This document shows positions 26,469-35,913 of a stretch of DNA of 64,000 bases, one piece after another (position 1 is the stretch's first letter; each line of letters opens with the position of its first letter). The notes below the pieces were generated by a model. That model did no database searches. It worked only from the letters and a program-made list of their open reading frames with translations, and was not told the DNA's origin. The stretch covers positions 4,960,001 through 5,024,000 of the forward strand of contig NZ_CP098740.1 of the NCBI RefSeq assembly GCF_026167665.1, written 5' to 3'. The translations under genes were made by a program, and so were the position numbers. The stretch is from Streptomyces drozdowiczii (GTDB lineage: Bacteria; Actinomycetota; Actinomycetes; Streptomycetales; Streptomycetaceae).

Positions 26469-27344
26469 ATGAGTTATTCCGTGGGGCAGGTGGCGGCCTT
26501 CGCCGGAGTGACGGTGCGCACGCTGCACCACTACGACAGGTCGGGGCTGCTGTCGCCCAGCGGGCGCAGCCGGGCCGGCTACCGGCTGTACGACGAGGCG
26601 GACCTGGTCCGGCTTCAGCAGATCCTCTTCTACCGCGAACTGGGCTTCCCGCTGGACGGGATCGCCGAGATCTTCGAGGACCCGCAGGCCAACGCCCTGG
26701 ACCAGCTGCGGGCCCGGCAGGAGCAGCTGGAGGCGGAGATCGCCAGACTGCGGCGGCTCTCCGAGGTGGCCCAGCGGGCGATCGAGGTGCAGCGGACCGG
26801 GGTCCCGCTGACTCCGCAGGAGCGCTTCGAGGTGTTCGGCGAGATCACCGCCGATCTGAGTTACGCCACCGAGGCGGCGCTCAAGTGGGCGGACTCACCG
26901 GGGCAGCGGGAGTCGATGGCCCGGGCCGCCGCGCACACCAAGGAGGACTGGCGGCGGCTCATGGGCGAGGCCACGGCCTGGCGCGCCGAGCTGCTGGCCG
27001 CCTTCGACGACGGCGAGCCGAGCGACGGCGAACGGGCCATGGACCTCGCCGAGGAGCACCGGCTGCACGTCTCCCGCTGGTTCACCGCCTGCCCGCCCGA
27101 CATGCACCGGCGCATCGCGGACGACTTCGCCGCCGATCCGCGCGCCTTCGCCCTGGTCGTCCCGCCGACCCGGCAGCGCCCCGGCCTGGCCGCCTACCTG
27201 TGCAAGGCCGTCCACGCCAACGCGGCCCGGCGGGTGGACGGCGGCGACGACCGACGAGCCGGACCGGCCGACGAGCCGGAGCGGCCGACGAGCCCGAGGA
27301 GAACCGATGAGAATACTGATCGCCGCCGCCGGATCGCGCGGTGA
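26469..27344 (+). CDS. MerR-family regulator with TipAS antibiotic-recognition domain
   Basis: A 291-residue TipAL-like activator. The N-terminal winged helix (residues 1-70, VGQVAAFAGVTVRTLHHYDRSG) is followed by a dimerising coiled coil (about 75-110). The TipAS domain (about 115-255) contains TKEDWRRLMGEATAW and the end motif PGLAAYLCKAVHANA. TipA binds many thiopeptides and other cyclic drugs and activates resistance genes. The last 30 residues are an Arg/Asp/Pro tail and overlap the glycosyltransferase gene by 38 bases. In the frame one base earlier the protein would end at the ATGA junction with that gene, so a further small indel is conceivable but unproven. Confidence 0.9.
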   Translation: MSYSVGQVAAFAGVTVRTLHHYDRSGLLSPSGRSRAGYRLYDEADLVRLQQILFYRELGFPLDGIAEIFEDPQANALDQLRARQEQLEAEIARLRRLSEVAQRAIEVQRTGVPLTPQERFEVFGEITADLSYATEAALKWADSPGQRESMARAAAHTKEDWRRLMGEATAWRAELLAAFDDGEPSDGERAMDLAEEHRLHVSRWFTACPPDMHRRIADDFAADPRAFALVVPPTRQRPGLAAYLCKAVHANAARRVDGGDDRRAGPADEPERPTSPRRTDENTDRRRRIAR

Positions 27345-28533
27345 CATCGCGCCCTACACGGGCCTGGGCGCCGCACTCCGCGCGGCCGGCCACGAGGTCG
27401 CCCTCGCCACGACCGACACCTTCGAGCCCCTGGTCCGCGCCGCCGGGCTGGACTTCCGCGCCCTCCCGGGCAACCCGGCGAAGGGCGGCGGCGGGAGCGG
27501 GGACAAGCGGGAGCTGATGCGGGCCGCCTCCGCGTTCATCACGGACCTGGGCCAGGGGTTCGCCGACGCGACGGCCGACGGCACGGATCTGCTGCTGCTC
27601 TCGACCACGACCGCCCCGCTGGGCTGGCACCTCTCCGAGGCCACGGGCACCCCGAGCATCGGCGTCTACCTCCAGCCCACCGCGCCGACCGGCGACTTCC
27701 CGCCCGTCGTCACGGGCACCCGCTCGCTGGGCCGCCCCGGCAACCGCCTGGCCGGCCGCCTCGCCCTCCGGATGACCGACCGCCTGTACGCCCCGGCGGT
27801 GACCGCGCTCCGCGAACGGCTCGGGCTGGCCCCGGCCAAGCCCTCCGACACGCGCCGCCGCCGGGAGCGCGCCGACTGGCCGGTCCTGCACGGATTCAGC
27901 TCCGCGCTGGTGCCCCGGCCCGCCGACTGGCGCCCCGGCCTCCAGGTGGTCGGCACCTGGTGGCCGCACCACGACCCGGACGGGCCACTGCCCCCGAGGC
28001 TCGCGGACTTCCTGGGGGCCGGAGCCCCGCCCGTCCTCATCGGCTTCGGCAGCATGGCGGCCGGCGAGGGGGAACGGCTCAGCGAACTCGCCGTGCGGGC
28101 CCTGCGCCGGGCCAGGCTGCGCGGCATCCTCCAGTCCGGCAGCGCCGGGCTCGCCGCCGAGGGCGACGACGTGCTCACCATCGGGGACGTACCGCACGCC
28201 CCGCTCTTCCCGCACCTCGCCGCCGTGGTCCACCACGCCGGGGCCGGCACCTCGGCCGCCGCGCTGCGGGCCGGGGTCCCCGCGGTGACCGTGCCCGTGA
28301 CCGCCGACCAGCCGTTCTGGGCCGGCCGCCTGGCCGCCATCGGCGCCGCCGACGAACCGATCCCCTTCCGCACCCTCACCGCCGACCGCCTCGCCGACGC
28401 CCTCGACCGCGTCGTCCGGCAGCGGGCCCACCGGGAGGCGGCCGCGAAGGGCGCGGAGCGGATGGCCGCGGAGGACGGGGCGGCGGAGACGGTGGAGGCG
28501 GTGCGGCGGCTCAGCGGTGCGTCAGTACGTTGA
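27307..28533 (+). CDS. Macrolide-type GT1/GT28 glycosyltransferase
   Basis: A 408-residue GT-B enzyme. The N-domain starts MRILIAAAGSRGDIAPYTGLGAAL, the acceptor side of sterol/macrolide glycosyltransferases. The C-domain has IGFGSMAAGEGE and the nucleotide-sugar motif VHHAGAGTSAAALRAGVP with ADQPFWAGRL. Homologues glycosylate hydrophobic natural products, lipids or drugs. The ATG at 27307 follows GAGGAG and overlaps the regulator gene, so both are translated together; it may inactivate the drug sensed by the TipA-like protein. Alternatively it is a sterol/lipid glucosyltransferase. It ends 23 bases inside the convergent VOC gene. Confidence 0.85.
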   Translation: MRILIAAAGSRGDIAPYTGLGAALRAAGHEVALATTDTFEPLVRAAGLDFRALPGNPAKGGGGSGDKRELMRAASAFITDLGQGFADATADGTDLLLLSTTTAPLGWHLSEATGTPSIGVYLQPTAPTGDFPPVVTGTRSLGRPGNRLAGRLALRMTDRLYAPAVTALRERLGLAPAKPSDTRRRRERADWPVLHGFSSALVPRPADWRPGLQVVGTWWPHHDPDGPLPPRLADFLGAGAPPVLIGFGSMAAGEGERLSELAVRALRRARLRGILQSGSAGLAAEGDDVLTIGDVPHAPLFPHLAAVVHHAGAGTSAAALRAGVPAVTVPVTADQPFWAGRLAAIGAADEPIPFRTLTADRLADALDRVVRQRAHREAAAKGAERMAAEDGAAETVEAVRRLSGASVR

Positions 28534-28876
28534 CCACGCGGCCGTTCGGGTCGCGGACGAAGAAGCGGCGCACGCCCCACTCCTCGTCGTGCGGGCCGTA
28601 CACGATCTCGGCCCCTTCACGGACGAGCGCGGCGTGCACCGCGTCGACGTCGGCCACCTCCACGCTGAGGTCCGGATCGACCGGACCGGTCTCGTCCTTG
28701 GTCATGAAGCTGATCTGGGCGGCCGGCTGGGTGGGCGAGGCGAGGGTCATGATCCAGCCATGGTTCATGACCTCCTCGAAGCCGAGCAGGCCGTAAAAGG
28801 CGCTGCTGTCCCGCAGGGCGGACGCGTCCGCCCCGGCTCCTACCGGGATGTTGGGGACAACACGGTGCACGGACAT
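28511..28876 (-). CDS. VOC-family (glyoxalase/bleomycin-resistance-like) protein
   Basis: A 121-residue protein with two beta-alpha-beta-beta-beta modules: ASALRDSSAFYGLLGFEEVM in the first half and VADVDAVHAALVREGAEIVYGPHDEEWGV in the second. It ends RRFFVRDPNGRVVNVLTH, with the typical FxDPxGxxxN pattern. Members bind drugs or act as metal-dependent lyases or dioxygenases; several protect against bleomycin-type drugs. No substrate can be assigned. It converges on the glycosyltransferase gene. Confidence 0.85.
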   Translation of the reverse strand: MSVHRVVPNIPVGAGADASALRDSSAFYGLLGFEEVMNHGWIMTLASPTQPAAQISFMTKDETGPVDPDLSVEVADVDAVHAALVREGAEIVYGPHDEEWGVRRFFVRDPNGRVVNVLTHR

Positions 28877-29061
28877 GAGCCACTCCTGTCACATGGATGA
28901 CGTTCGGTCGCCCGCCCCACATTAGGACGCGGCTCCAGAGGGACTCGAGAGGCGGATGGGAGGGTGGCCGGAAACTGTCGGGCGCCGGGGCAAACTGGCC
29001 AGGTCACAGCCGGCCCGGGGCCATCCCGGCCCATCGAACCGCAGCCTTCCGGGGGTGCCCC

Positions 29062-29928
29062 ATGGTCCATTTCCCCTCCCGCGCCACCGGGGTGGAGCTC
29101 CGGCGGATGGCCCACCGCCCGGACGTGCGGGACCTCTTCGCGACCGGTGTGGCCCGGCTGAGCGACACCCGGTTCCGCGTGCCCGCGCACTGGCCGCGCG
29201 CCCACCGCTTCTTCGGCCCCGTCGCCGGTCACCAGGACCCGCTGCTGATCGCGGAAACGATGCGGCAGGCGGCCATACTGGTCTGCCACGCCGAGCTGGG
29301 GGTGCCGCTCGGCGACGCGTTCGTGATGTGGGAGCTGCGCTACACCACCGCCGCCGGACACCTCGTGCTCGGCGGCGGGCCCTGGGACGTCATGGTGGAG
29401 GTGAACTGCTCCGACATCCGCCGCCGGGGCAGCGGTCTCGGCTCGATGCGCGTCGGCTTCGTGCTGCGCCGGGACGGGGCGGTGCTCGCCGTCTGCGGCT
29501 CGCGGATCAGCTGCACCTCGGCCGCCGCCTACCGCCGCCTGCGCGGCCACCGGCCCACCGCCGCCGCGCCCCCGCCCCCGGCGCTCGCGCCGCGCACCGT
29601 CGGCCGGACCGCCGAGCGGGACGTCGTCCTCGCGCCCCCCGCCGCCCCCGGGCGCTGGCAGCTGAGGCTCGACACCGGGCACCCGACGCTGTTCGGCCGC
29701 CCCAACGACCACGTCCCCGGCATTCTGCTCCTGGAGGCGGCCCGGCAGGCGGCCAACGCCACCGTGCCCGGCTTCCTCCCGGTCACCCTGCGCTCCGACT
29801 TCCTCCGGTACGTGGAGCTGGACCGGCCCTGCTGGATCGAGGCGGCGACCGCACCGGCCGGGGTGCTGGTGCGGGCGGTGCAGGACGGGGAGACGGTCTT
29901 CACCTGCGCGCTCGGCGGGCCGGACTGA
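29062..29928 (+). CDS. AfsA/ScbA-family gamma-butyrolactone synthase-like protein
   Basis: A 288-residue protein with two hotdog repeats typical of AfsA. The first (about 15-150) contains HRFFGPVAGHQDPLLIAETMRQA, and the second (about 185-285) contains HPTLFGRPNDHVPGILLLEAARQA. AfsA condenses dihydroxyacetone phosphate with a beta-ketoacyl-ACP to start A-factor-like signal synthesis. The ATG at 29062 gives the usual MVHF start, though the ribosome site (GGGGGTGCCC) is unusual. No butyrolactone receptor or phosphatase gene is next to it, so this is an orphan paralogue that may make another lipid or signal. The 185 bases upstream contain two AAACTG elements but no clear receptor site. Confidence 0.88.
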   Translation: MVHFPSRATGVELRRMAHRPDVRDLFATGVARLSDTRFRVPAHWPRAHRFFGPVAGHQDPLLIAETMRQAAILVCHAELGVPLGDAFVMWELRYTTAAGHLVLGGGPWDVMVEVNCSDIRRRGSGLGSMRVGFVLRRDGAVLAVCGSRISCTSAAAYRRLRGHRPTAAAPPPPALAPRTVGRTAERDVVLAPPAAPGRWQLRLDTGHPTLFGRPNDHVPGILLLEAARQAANATVPGFLPVTLRSDFLRYVELDRPCWIEAATAPAGVLVRAVQDGETVFTCALGGPD

Positions 29929-29935
29929 GCGGGGG

Positions 29936-30814
29936 TCAGGCGGGGTCCGGCAGCCGGGTGCCCGTCCCGCTCACCCGCACCCGCGCGTCACCCGCCCCCA
30001 GCGTCACGGTGAGCGTGCCGGGGCGGCCCATGTCCTCGCCCTGGTGCAGGGTCAGCACGGCGGCCTCCGGCACGAGGGCCAGCTCCCGCAGATACGCCCC
30101 GAACGCGGCCGCCGCCGCACCCGTCGCCGGGTCCTCCACGACGCCGCCGACCGGGAACGGGTCGCGGACGTGGAACACCGCGTCGGAGGCCCGCCACACC
30201 AGCTGAACGGTCGTCAGGTCCAGCCGGTGCATCAGCGCTTCCAGGCGCGCGAAGTCGTAGTCCAGCGCGGCCAGCCGCTCCCGGGTGGCCGCGGCCAGCA
30301 CGAGGTGGCGGGCGCCGGCGTACGCGATCCGGGGCGGCAGGGCCGGATCGAGGTCGGCGGCCGGCCAGTCCAGCGCCGCCAGCGCCTCCGCGAGGTCGCC
30401 CGCGGCCACGTCCTCGACGCGCGGTTCCACGCTGGTCAGCGTCGCCCGCAGCTCGTCGCCCTCGCGGACCACGGTGACCGGCACCGTACCGGCGGGCGTC
30501 GCGAACTCCACCTCGCCCGGCCCGTCCCGCTCGGCGAGCGCGAGGGCGGCGGCGACCGTCGCGTGCCCGCAGAACGGCACCTCGGCCTTCGGGCTGAAGT
30601 AGCGGACCACGTAACCGCGCGCACCGGGCTCCGACGCCTCGGTGCGCCCGGTCAGGAACGCGGTCTCGCTGTAGCCGAGGTCCGCCGCGACGGCCAGCAT
30701 GGCCGCCTCGTCGAGACCGGAGGCGTCGAGCACCACCCCGGCGGGGTTGCCGCCCTCGGGGTCGGCGGAGAACGCGGTGTAACGCAGGATGCCCGTCGCG
30801 GGGAGATCACTCAT
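29936..30814 (-). CDS. PhzF-family isomerase/epimerase-like protein
   Basis: A 292-residue protein with the PhzF fold of two similar halves. The catalytic Glu50 lies in LGYSETAFL, PFCGHATVAAALAL follows at about residue 75, and VEDPATGAAAAAFGAYL lies in the second half. PhzF isomerises dihydro-hydroxyanthranilate in phenazine synthesis, but most family members, like this one outside a phenazine cluster, have unknown substrates. It lies 46 bases after the SDR gene on the same strand, so the two probably form an operon. Confidence 0.9.
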   Translation of the reverse strand: MSDLPATGILRYTAFSADPEGGNPAGVVLDASGLDEAAMLAVAADLGYSETAFLTGRTEASEPGARGYVVRYFSPKAEVPFCGHATVAAALALAERDGPGEVEFATPAGTVPVTVVREGDELRATLTSVEPRVEDVAAGDLAEALAALDWPAADLDPALPPRIAYAGARHLVLAAATRERLAALDYDFARLEALMHRLDLTTVQLVWRASDAVFHVRDPFPVGGVVEDPATGAAAAAFGAYLRELALVPEAAVLTLHQGEDMGRPGTLTVTLGAGDARVRVSGTGTRLPDPA

Positions 30815-30860
30815 GTGCGCCTCAACCGCGCGCCCGGCGACGGCATTCCCGGTGCGCGGG

Positions 30861-31643
30861 TCAGCCCCGGCCCACGTACGGCATCGCCGTCGCCATCACC
30901 GTCGCGAACTGGACATTCGCCTCCAGGGGCAGCTCCGCCATGTGCAGCACCGTGCGGGCCACGTCGTCGGCCGCCATCACCGGCTCCACGGCCAGTTCGC
31001 CGTTGGCCTGGAGGGTGCCCGTCCGCATCCGTTCCGTCATGTCCGTCGCGGCGTTGCCGATGTCGATCTGGCCGCAGGCGATGCGGTACGGACGCCCGTC
31101 CAGCGACAGCGACTTCGTCAGGCCGGTGATCGCGTGCTTTGTCGCGGTGTACGCCACCGAGTGCGGGCGCGGCGTGTGCGCGGAGATGGAACCGTTGTTG
31201 ATGATCCGTCCGCCCCGCGGGTCCTGCTCCTTCATCTGCCGGTACGCCGCCTGCGCGCACAGGAACGCCCCCGTCAGGTTGACGTCGACCACCCCGCGCC
31301 AGTCCTCGTACGCCAGCTCCTCGACGGGCCCGCCGGGGCCGAACGTCCCCGCGTTGTTGAAGAGCAGGTCGAGGCGGCCGGCCCACTCCCGTACGGACGA
31401 GAACAGCGCGTCCACGTCCTCCGGGCGGGTCACGTCGGCCGGGACGGTGATCATCCGGGCCTCGGGGCCCGCCTGCGCGGCGGTCTCCGCGAGCGGTTCG
31501 GGACGGCGGCCCGCGAGCGCCACCGACCAGCCCGCCCCGGCCAGCGCGAGCGCCACCGCGCGGCCGATGCCGGAGCCGGCGCCCGTGACCACAGCCACCC
31601 TCGACGGGGAGTCCTCCACGGAATTCAACAGACTGTTGCTCAT
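30861..31643 (-). CDS. Short-chain dehydrogenase/reductase (classical SDR)
   Basis: A 260-residue NAD(P)-dependent oxidoreductase with the cofactor motif [11 protein letters not shown] (about 20-30), NNAG (about 94) and catalytic Ser and Tyr-X-X-X-Lys in [17 protein letters not shown] after the second strand suggests NADPH preference. It starts with [13 protein letters not shown] at ATG 31643. Substrate unknown; it is probably co-transcribed with the PhzF gene. Confidence 0.92.
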   Translation of the reverse strand: MSNSLLNSVEDSPSRVAVVTGAGSGIGRAVALALAGAGWSVALAGRRPEPLAETAAQAGPEARMITVPADVTRPEDVDALFSSVREWAGRLDLLFNNAGTFGPGGPVEELAYEDWRGVVDVNLTGAFLCAQAAYRQMKEQDPRGGRIINNGSISAHTPRPHSVAYTATKHAITGLTKSLSLDGRPYRIACGQIDIGNAATDMTERMRTGTLQANGELAVEPVMAADDVARTVLHMAELPLEANVQFATVMATAMPYVGRG

Positions 31644-31883
31644 GCTGCCGCAGCGTACGCGCAGCCCCGGCGGGGTGATTCAGGGCGGGGCCCCGGCGAT
31701 TCCCGCGCCCGTACCGAGCCGGACGATGATCATGGATTTGGCCGCGAACGCGGAGTTTGCCCCTGGGGGCACCATCCTGCCGCACTCCTCATCCGGGCGA
31801 CGCCCGCGCGACGCGAACACGTCAGCCTCCGGATGCGCCGGGCCGCTGGACTTCCCCCACACCACCAGTCAGGGGAGGGACAG

Positions 31884-33512
31884 ATGACGCACTCATCGCC
31901 ACAGCAGGAGCTGCGCGACGCGGCCCGGCACACGGACCGCCGCCGCTTCCTCACCGTCACCGGAGCCGCCGCCGCGCTCGCCTTCTCGGTCGGCCTGCCC
32001 GCCGCCGGGACCGCGAGCGCCCGCGAGATGCGGGCCCGGGAGATCGGCGAGGACCCGTTCACGCTCGGCGTCGCGTCCGGCGACCCGCTGCCCGGCTCCG
32101 TGCTGCTCTGGACCCGGCTCGCCCCCCGCCCGTTCGAACCCGGCAGCGGCCTCCCGGACGCCCGCGTCGAGGTCGGCTGGGAGGTGGCGTACGACGAGCG
32201 GTTCCACCGCGTCGTGCGGCGCGGCACCACGTACGCCCACCCGGAGTTCCACCACAGCGTCCACGTCGAGGTGCAGGGCCTCGCCCCGGACCGGGTGTTC
32301 TACTACCGCTTCCGCGCCGGACAGTGGACGAGCCCGGCCGGCCGCACCCGTACGGCACCGGCGCCCGGCGCCCGCAAGCGGGAGCTGGCCCTGGCCGCCG
32401 TCTCCTGCCAGGCGTACCACGACGGCTACTTCACCGCGTACCAGCACCTCGCCCGGGAGGACGTGGACGTCGTCTTCCACCTCGGCGACTACCTCTACGA
32501 GTACGCCGTCACCGCGACCGGCGGCGCCCGCAACTACACCGACCGCACGCTGCCCGCGCTGTTCAACCGGGAGACCGAGACGCTGGAGGACTACCGGCTG
32601 CGGTACGCCCTCTACAAGTCCGACCCGGACCTGCGCGCCGCCCACGCCGCGCACCCCTTCGTCGTCACCTGGGACGACCACGAGACCGAGAACAACTACG
32701 CGGGCGACATCCCCGAGAACAGCGTGCCGCCCGAGGAGTTCCTGATCCGCCGGGCCGCCGCCTACCGCGCGTACTGGGAGAACCAGCCGCTGCGCGCGCC
32801 CCAGCGCCCGACCGGCCCCGACATGCGGCTCTACCGCCGCCTGAGCTTCGGCCGGCTCGCCCAGTTCGACGTACTCGACACCCGGCAGTACCGCAGCGAC
32901 CAGGCGTACGGCGACGGCTGGCAGACCCCCGGACCGGAGTCCGAGGACCCGAAGCGCACCCTGACCGGCGCCACCCAGGAGCGCTGGCTCATCGACGGCT
33001 GGCGCCACTCGCACGCCACCTGGAACGTCGTGCCCCAGCAGGTCACCTTCGCCCAGCGGCGCGACGTGCCCACCGACGCGTTCAAGCTGTCGATGGACTC
33101 CTGGGACGGCTACCCGGCCTCCCGCGACCGCATCCTCCAGGGCGCCGAGCGCGTCGGCGTGGACAACCTCATGGTCCTCACCGGCGATGTGCACGTCAGC
33201 TACGGCTTCGACATCAAGCGGGACTTCGACGACCCGGCGTCGCGCACGATCGGCACCGAGATCGTCACCACGTCCATCACCAGCGGGAAGGACGGCTCCG
33301 AGAAGCCGTCCAACTACAACAACCTGATGGCGGCCAACCCGCACCTGAAGTTCTACAACGGCCGCCGCGGCTACGCCGTCGTCACCCTCCAGGAGCGGGC
33401 GGCCCGCGCCGACTTCCGTACGGTCTCGGCCGTCACCACGCCGGGCGCCCCCGTCACCACCGCCGGCTCCTACGTCACCGAGGCCGGCCGCCCGGGCCTG
33501 AAGCCCGCCTAG
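31884..33512 (+). CDS. phoD: PhoD-family alkaline phosphatase/phosphodiesterase, Tat-exported
   Basis: A 542-residue secreted enzyme. The twin-arginine signal DRRRFLTVTG (residues 18-27) and a hydrophobic stretch ending ASA direct Tat export. An N-terminal PhoD domain (FTLGVASGDPLPGSVLLWTRL) is followed by the metallophosphatase core with HLGDYLYEY, TWDDHETENNY and LTGDVHVSYGF, which carry the iron/calcium ligands. It releases phosphate from phosphomono- and diesters outside the cell. The ATG at 31884 follows GGGGAGGGA. I looked for PhoP direct repeats (GTTCACC) upstream and saw none, so PhoP control is not evident here. Confidence 0.93.
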   Translation: MTHSSPQQELRDAARHTDRRRFLTVTGAAAALAFSVGLPAAGTASAREMRAREIGEDPFTLGVASGDPLPGSVLLWTRLAPRPFEPGSGLPDARVEVGWEVAYDERFHRVVRRGTTYAHPEFHHSVHVEVQGLAPDRVFYYRFRAGQWTSPAGRTRTAPAPGARKRELALAAVSCQAYHDGYFTAYQHLAREDVDVVFHLGDYLYEYAVTATGGARNYTDRTLPALFNRETETLEDYRLRYALYKSDPDLRAAHAAHPFVVTWDDHETENNYAGDIPENSVPPEEFLIRRAAAYRAYWENQPLRAPQRPTGPDMRLYRRLSFGRLAQFDVLDTRQYRSDQAYGDGWQTPGPESEDPKRTLTGATQERWLIDGWRHSHATWNVVPQQVTFAQRRDVPTDAFKLSMDSWDGYPASRDRILQGAERVGVDNLMVLTGDVHVSYGFDIKRDFDDPASRTIGTEIVTTSITSGKDGSEKPSNYNNLMAANPHLKFYNGRRGYAVVTLQERAARADFRTVSAVTTPGAPVTTAGSYVTEAGRPGLKPA

Positions 33513-34506
33513 ACCGCGTCCACGGGATAGCGGACGCCGATGCGGTCACGGACCGCGTCGAGCGTCCGCATCACCGCGAGCGAACCCTCCAGCGGGACGA
33601 GCGGGGACTCCGTCTCGCCCGCCAGGACCGCCCGCATCACCTCGGCCGCCTCGTACTGCATCCCCGAGAGCCCCGCGGACCCGGGCCCGAGGTGACCTCC
33701 TCGGGCTCGGCGCCCGCCCGGTGCAGCACGAAGCCCTCCGGGTGGAAGAAGCTGTGCGGGATGTCGATGCGCCCGGCCGTCCCGATCACCGTCGCGGCCG
33801 TCGGGTGGTGCCCGACGATCGAGCAGGACAGCAGCGCCGTGGCGCCCGAGTCCCAGCCCAGCAGCATCCCGGTGTTCAGGTCCACGCCCTCCGGCGACAG
33901 CAGGGCGTCCGCCTGCACCCGGTCCGGCTCGCCCAGCAGCAGCTGCGCGAACGACACCGGATAGACGCCCAGGTCCAGCAGCGCCCCGCCGCCCAGCCGG
34001 GGATCGCGCAGCCGGTGGTCCGGGGCCAGGTCCGCCGCGAAGCCGAAGTCGGCCTGCACGGTCCGGATCTCCCCGATCGCCCCGTCCCGCACCAGCTCGG
34101 TGAGGCGCCGGACCACCGGGTTGCAGTAGGTCCACATCGCTTCCATCAGGAAGACCCCGCGGTCCCGGGCCAGCTTCACCAGCTCCCGCGCCTCGCGCTC
34201 GTTCAGCGTGAACGCCTTCTCGCACAGCACGTGCTTCCCGGCCTCCAGCGCGAGCGCGGCGGCCTCCCGGTGCGCGGAGTGCGGCGTGGCCACGTACACC
34301 ACGTCGACCTCGTCGTCCGCGACCAGACCGGCCCAGTCGCCGTACGCCCTCGGTATCCCGAACCGCTCCGCGAACGCCCGCGCCGAGGCGTTCGAGCGGG
34401 ACGCCACGGCCACCACCTCCGCACCGGGCAAGGCCAGCAGATCGGCGGTGAACGTCGCCGCGATCCCGCCGGTCGCCAGCACGCCCCAACGGACAGTCCT
34501 GCTCAT
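33509..34506 (-). pseudogene. Gfo/Idh/MocA-family oxidoreductase, apparent single-base frameshift
   Basis: The first 275 codons encode a Gfo/Idh protein: Rossmann start WGVLATGGIAATF, VVAVASRS, YVATPHSAH and the catalytic-like CEKAFTLN, followed by the C-terminal substrate domain GGGALLDLGVYPVSFA. The frame then turns to nonsense at about 33685. The frame one base earlier continues with SGMQYEAAEVMRAVLAGE and ESPLVPLEGSLAVMRTLD to a stop at 33509. One extra base within 33680-33688 (CCCGGGCCC) gives a normal 332-residue protein. The enzyme would use NAD(P) to oxidise a sugar or inositol-like substrate. It converges on phoD with a 4-base overlap. Confidence 0.85.
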
Positions 34507-34584
34507 GCACGCTCCCAAAAAGGTGTCGACCATCCCCGCCGAGCTGAGAGCATAGAGCCGGATTCAACGACTATGGAGACGAGA

Positions 34585-35883
34585 ATGCCGGAGAGCGGCC
34601 TCACCGGGGCCCCGCACATACGCACCACCGACACCACCCCGCAAGGGACCCCTCCCACCGGCAGAGCCACCACCGCCGCCCGGCGCACCGGCCTCCTCGT
34701 CACCCTCGTCCTCGGCGGCCTCACGGCGCTCCCGCCGCTGTCGATGGACATGTACCTCCCGGCGCTCCCCGCCGTCACGGACTCGCTGCACGCGCCCGCC
34801 GCCACCGTCCAGCTCACCCTGACCGCCTGCCTCACCGGCATGGCGCTCGGCCAGGTCGTCGTCGGCCCGATGAGCGACCGCTGGGGCAGGCGCCGCCCGC
34901 TGCTCCTCGGCATGGCCGTGTACGTACTGGCCACCGCGCTCTGCATCTTCGCCCCGTCCGCCGGGCTCCTCATCGCCTTCCGCCTCATCCAGGGGCTCGC
35001 GGGCGCGGCCGGCATCGTCATCTCCCGCGCCGTGGTCCGCGACATGTACGACGGCGTCGCGATGGCCCGGTTCTTCTCCACGCTGATGCTGATCTCCGGC
35101 GTCGCCCCCGTCATCGCCCCGGTCATCGGCGGCCAGGTCCTGCGCCTCACCGACTGGCGCGGCATCTTCGGCGTGCTGACCGGCGTCGGCCTGCTGCTCA
35201 CCTTCGTCGTCTGGAAGTGGCTCGGCGAGACCCTGCCGCCCGCCGAACGCCACACCGGAGGCATCGGGGACGCGCTGCGCACCATGCGCACCCTGCTCGC
35301 CGACCGCGTCTTCACCGGCTACATGATCGCGGGCAGCCTCGCCTTCGCCGCCCTCTTCGCGTACGTCAGCGCCTCGCCGTTCGTCATCCAGGAGATCTAC
35401 GGCGCCTCACCGCAGACCTTCAGCCTGCTGTTCGGCATCAACTCCATCGGGCTGATCACGGTCGGCCAGATCAACGGCAAGCTGCTCGTCGGCCGGGTCA
35501 GCCTGGACAAGGCCCTCACCTGCGGGCTCGTCGTCATCGTGGCCGCCGCGACCGCGCTGCTCCTGATGACCTCCGGCGTCTTCGGCGACGTCGGTCTCGT
35601 GCCGGTGGCCGCCGGGCTCTTCGTGCTGATGTCGGCGATGGGCCTCGCGATGCCCAACACCAACGCCCAGGCCCTGATGCGCACCAAGCACGCCGCCGGC
35701 TCCGCCTCCGCGCTGCTCGGCACCTCGCAGTTCCTGATCGGCGCCGTCGCCTCCCCGCTCGTCGGGATCGCGGGCGAGGAGACCGCGGTCCCGATGGCGG
35801 TCGTCCAGCTGGTCTGCGCGGCAGGCGCGCTGCTCTGCTTCCTTGGCTTGTGCCGCCCCTGGCAGCGTCCCTCGGCGATCTGA
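34585..35883 (+). CDS. MFS multidrug exporter, Bcr/CflA family
   Basis: A 432-residue transporter with 12 helices. The first helix carries LPPLSMDMYLPALP, diagnostic of the Bcr/CflA (DHA1) drug exporters, and the loop after helix 2 is GPMSDRWGRRRPLL. Members export bicyclomycin, chloramphenicol and similar drugs by proton antiport. Two in-frame ATGs occur; I chose 34585 with GGAG five bases upstream. It is divergent from the oxidoreductase gene and followed after 30 bases by the Rsm22-like gene. Confidence 0.9.
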   Translation: MPESGLTGAPHIRTTDTTPQGTPPTGRATTAARRTGLLVTLVLGGLTALPPLSMDMYLPALPAVTDSLHAPAATVQLTLTACLTGMALGQVVVGPMSDRWGRRRPLLLGMAVYVLATALCIFAPSAGLLIAFRLIQGLAGAAGIVISRAVVRDMYDGVAMARFFSTLMLISGVAPVIAPVIGGQVLRLTDWRGIFGVLTGVGLLLTFVVWKWLGETLPPAERHTGGIGDALRTMRTLLADRVFTGYMIAGSLAFAALFAYVSASPFVIQEIYGASPQTFSLLFGINSIGLITVGQINGKLLVGRVSLDKALTCGLVVIVAAATALLLMTSGVFGDVGLVPVAAGLFVLMSAMGLAMPNTNAQALMRTKHAAGSASALLGTSQFLIGAVASPLVGIAGEETAVPMAVVQLVCAAGALLCFLGLCRPWQRPSAI

Positions 35884-35913
35884 GCGGGCCTCCACCCCGC
35901 CTACAATTCACCG

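Noticed and set aside
28877..29061. A butyrolactone-receptor site upstream of the AfsA homologue
   Set aside because: Two AAACTG elements are present, but they are direct rather than inverted and do not form the expected palindrome.
31644..31883. PhoP boxes upstream of phoD
   Set aside because: No GTTCACC-type direct repeats are visible in this gap.
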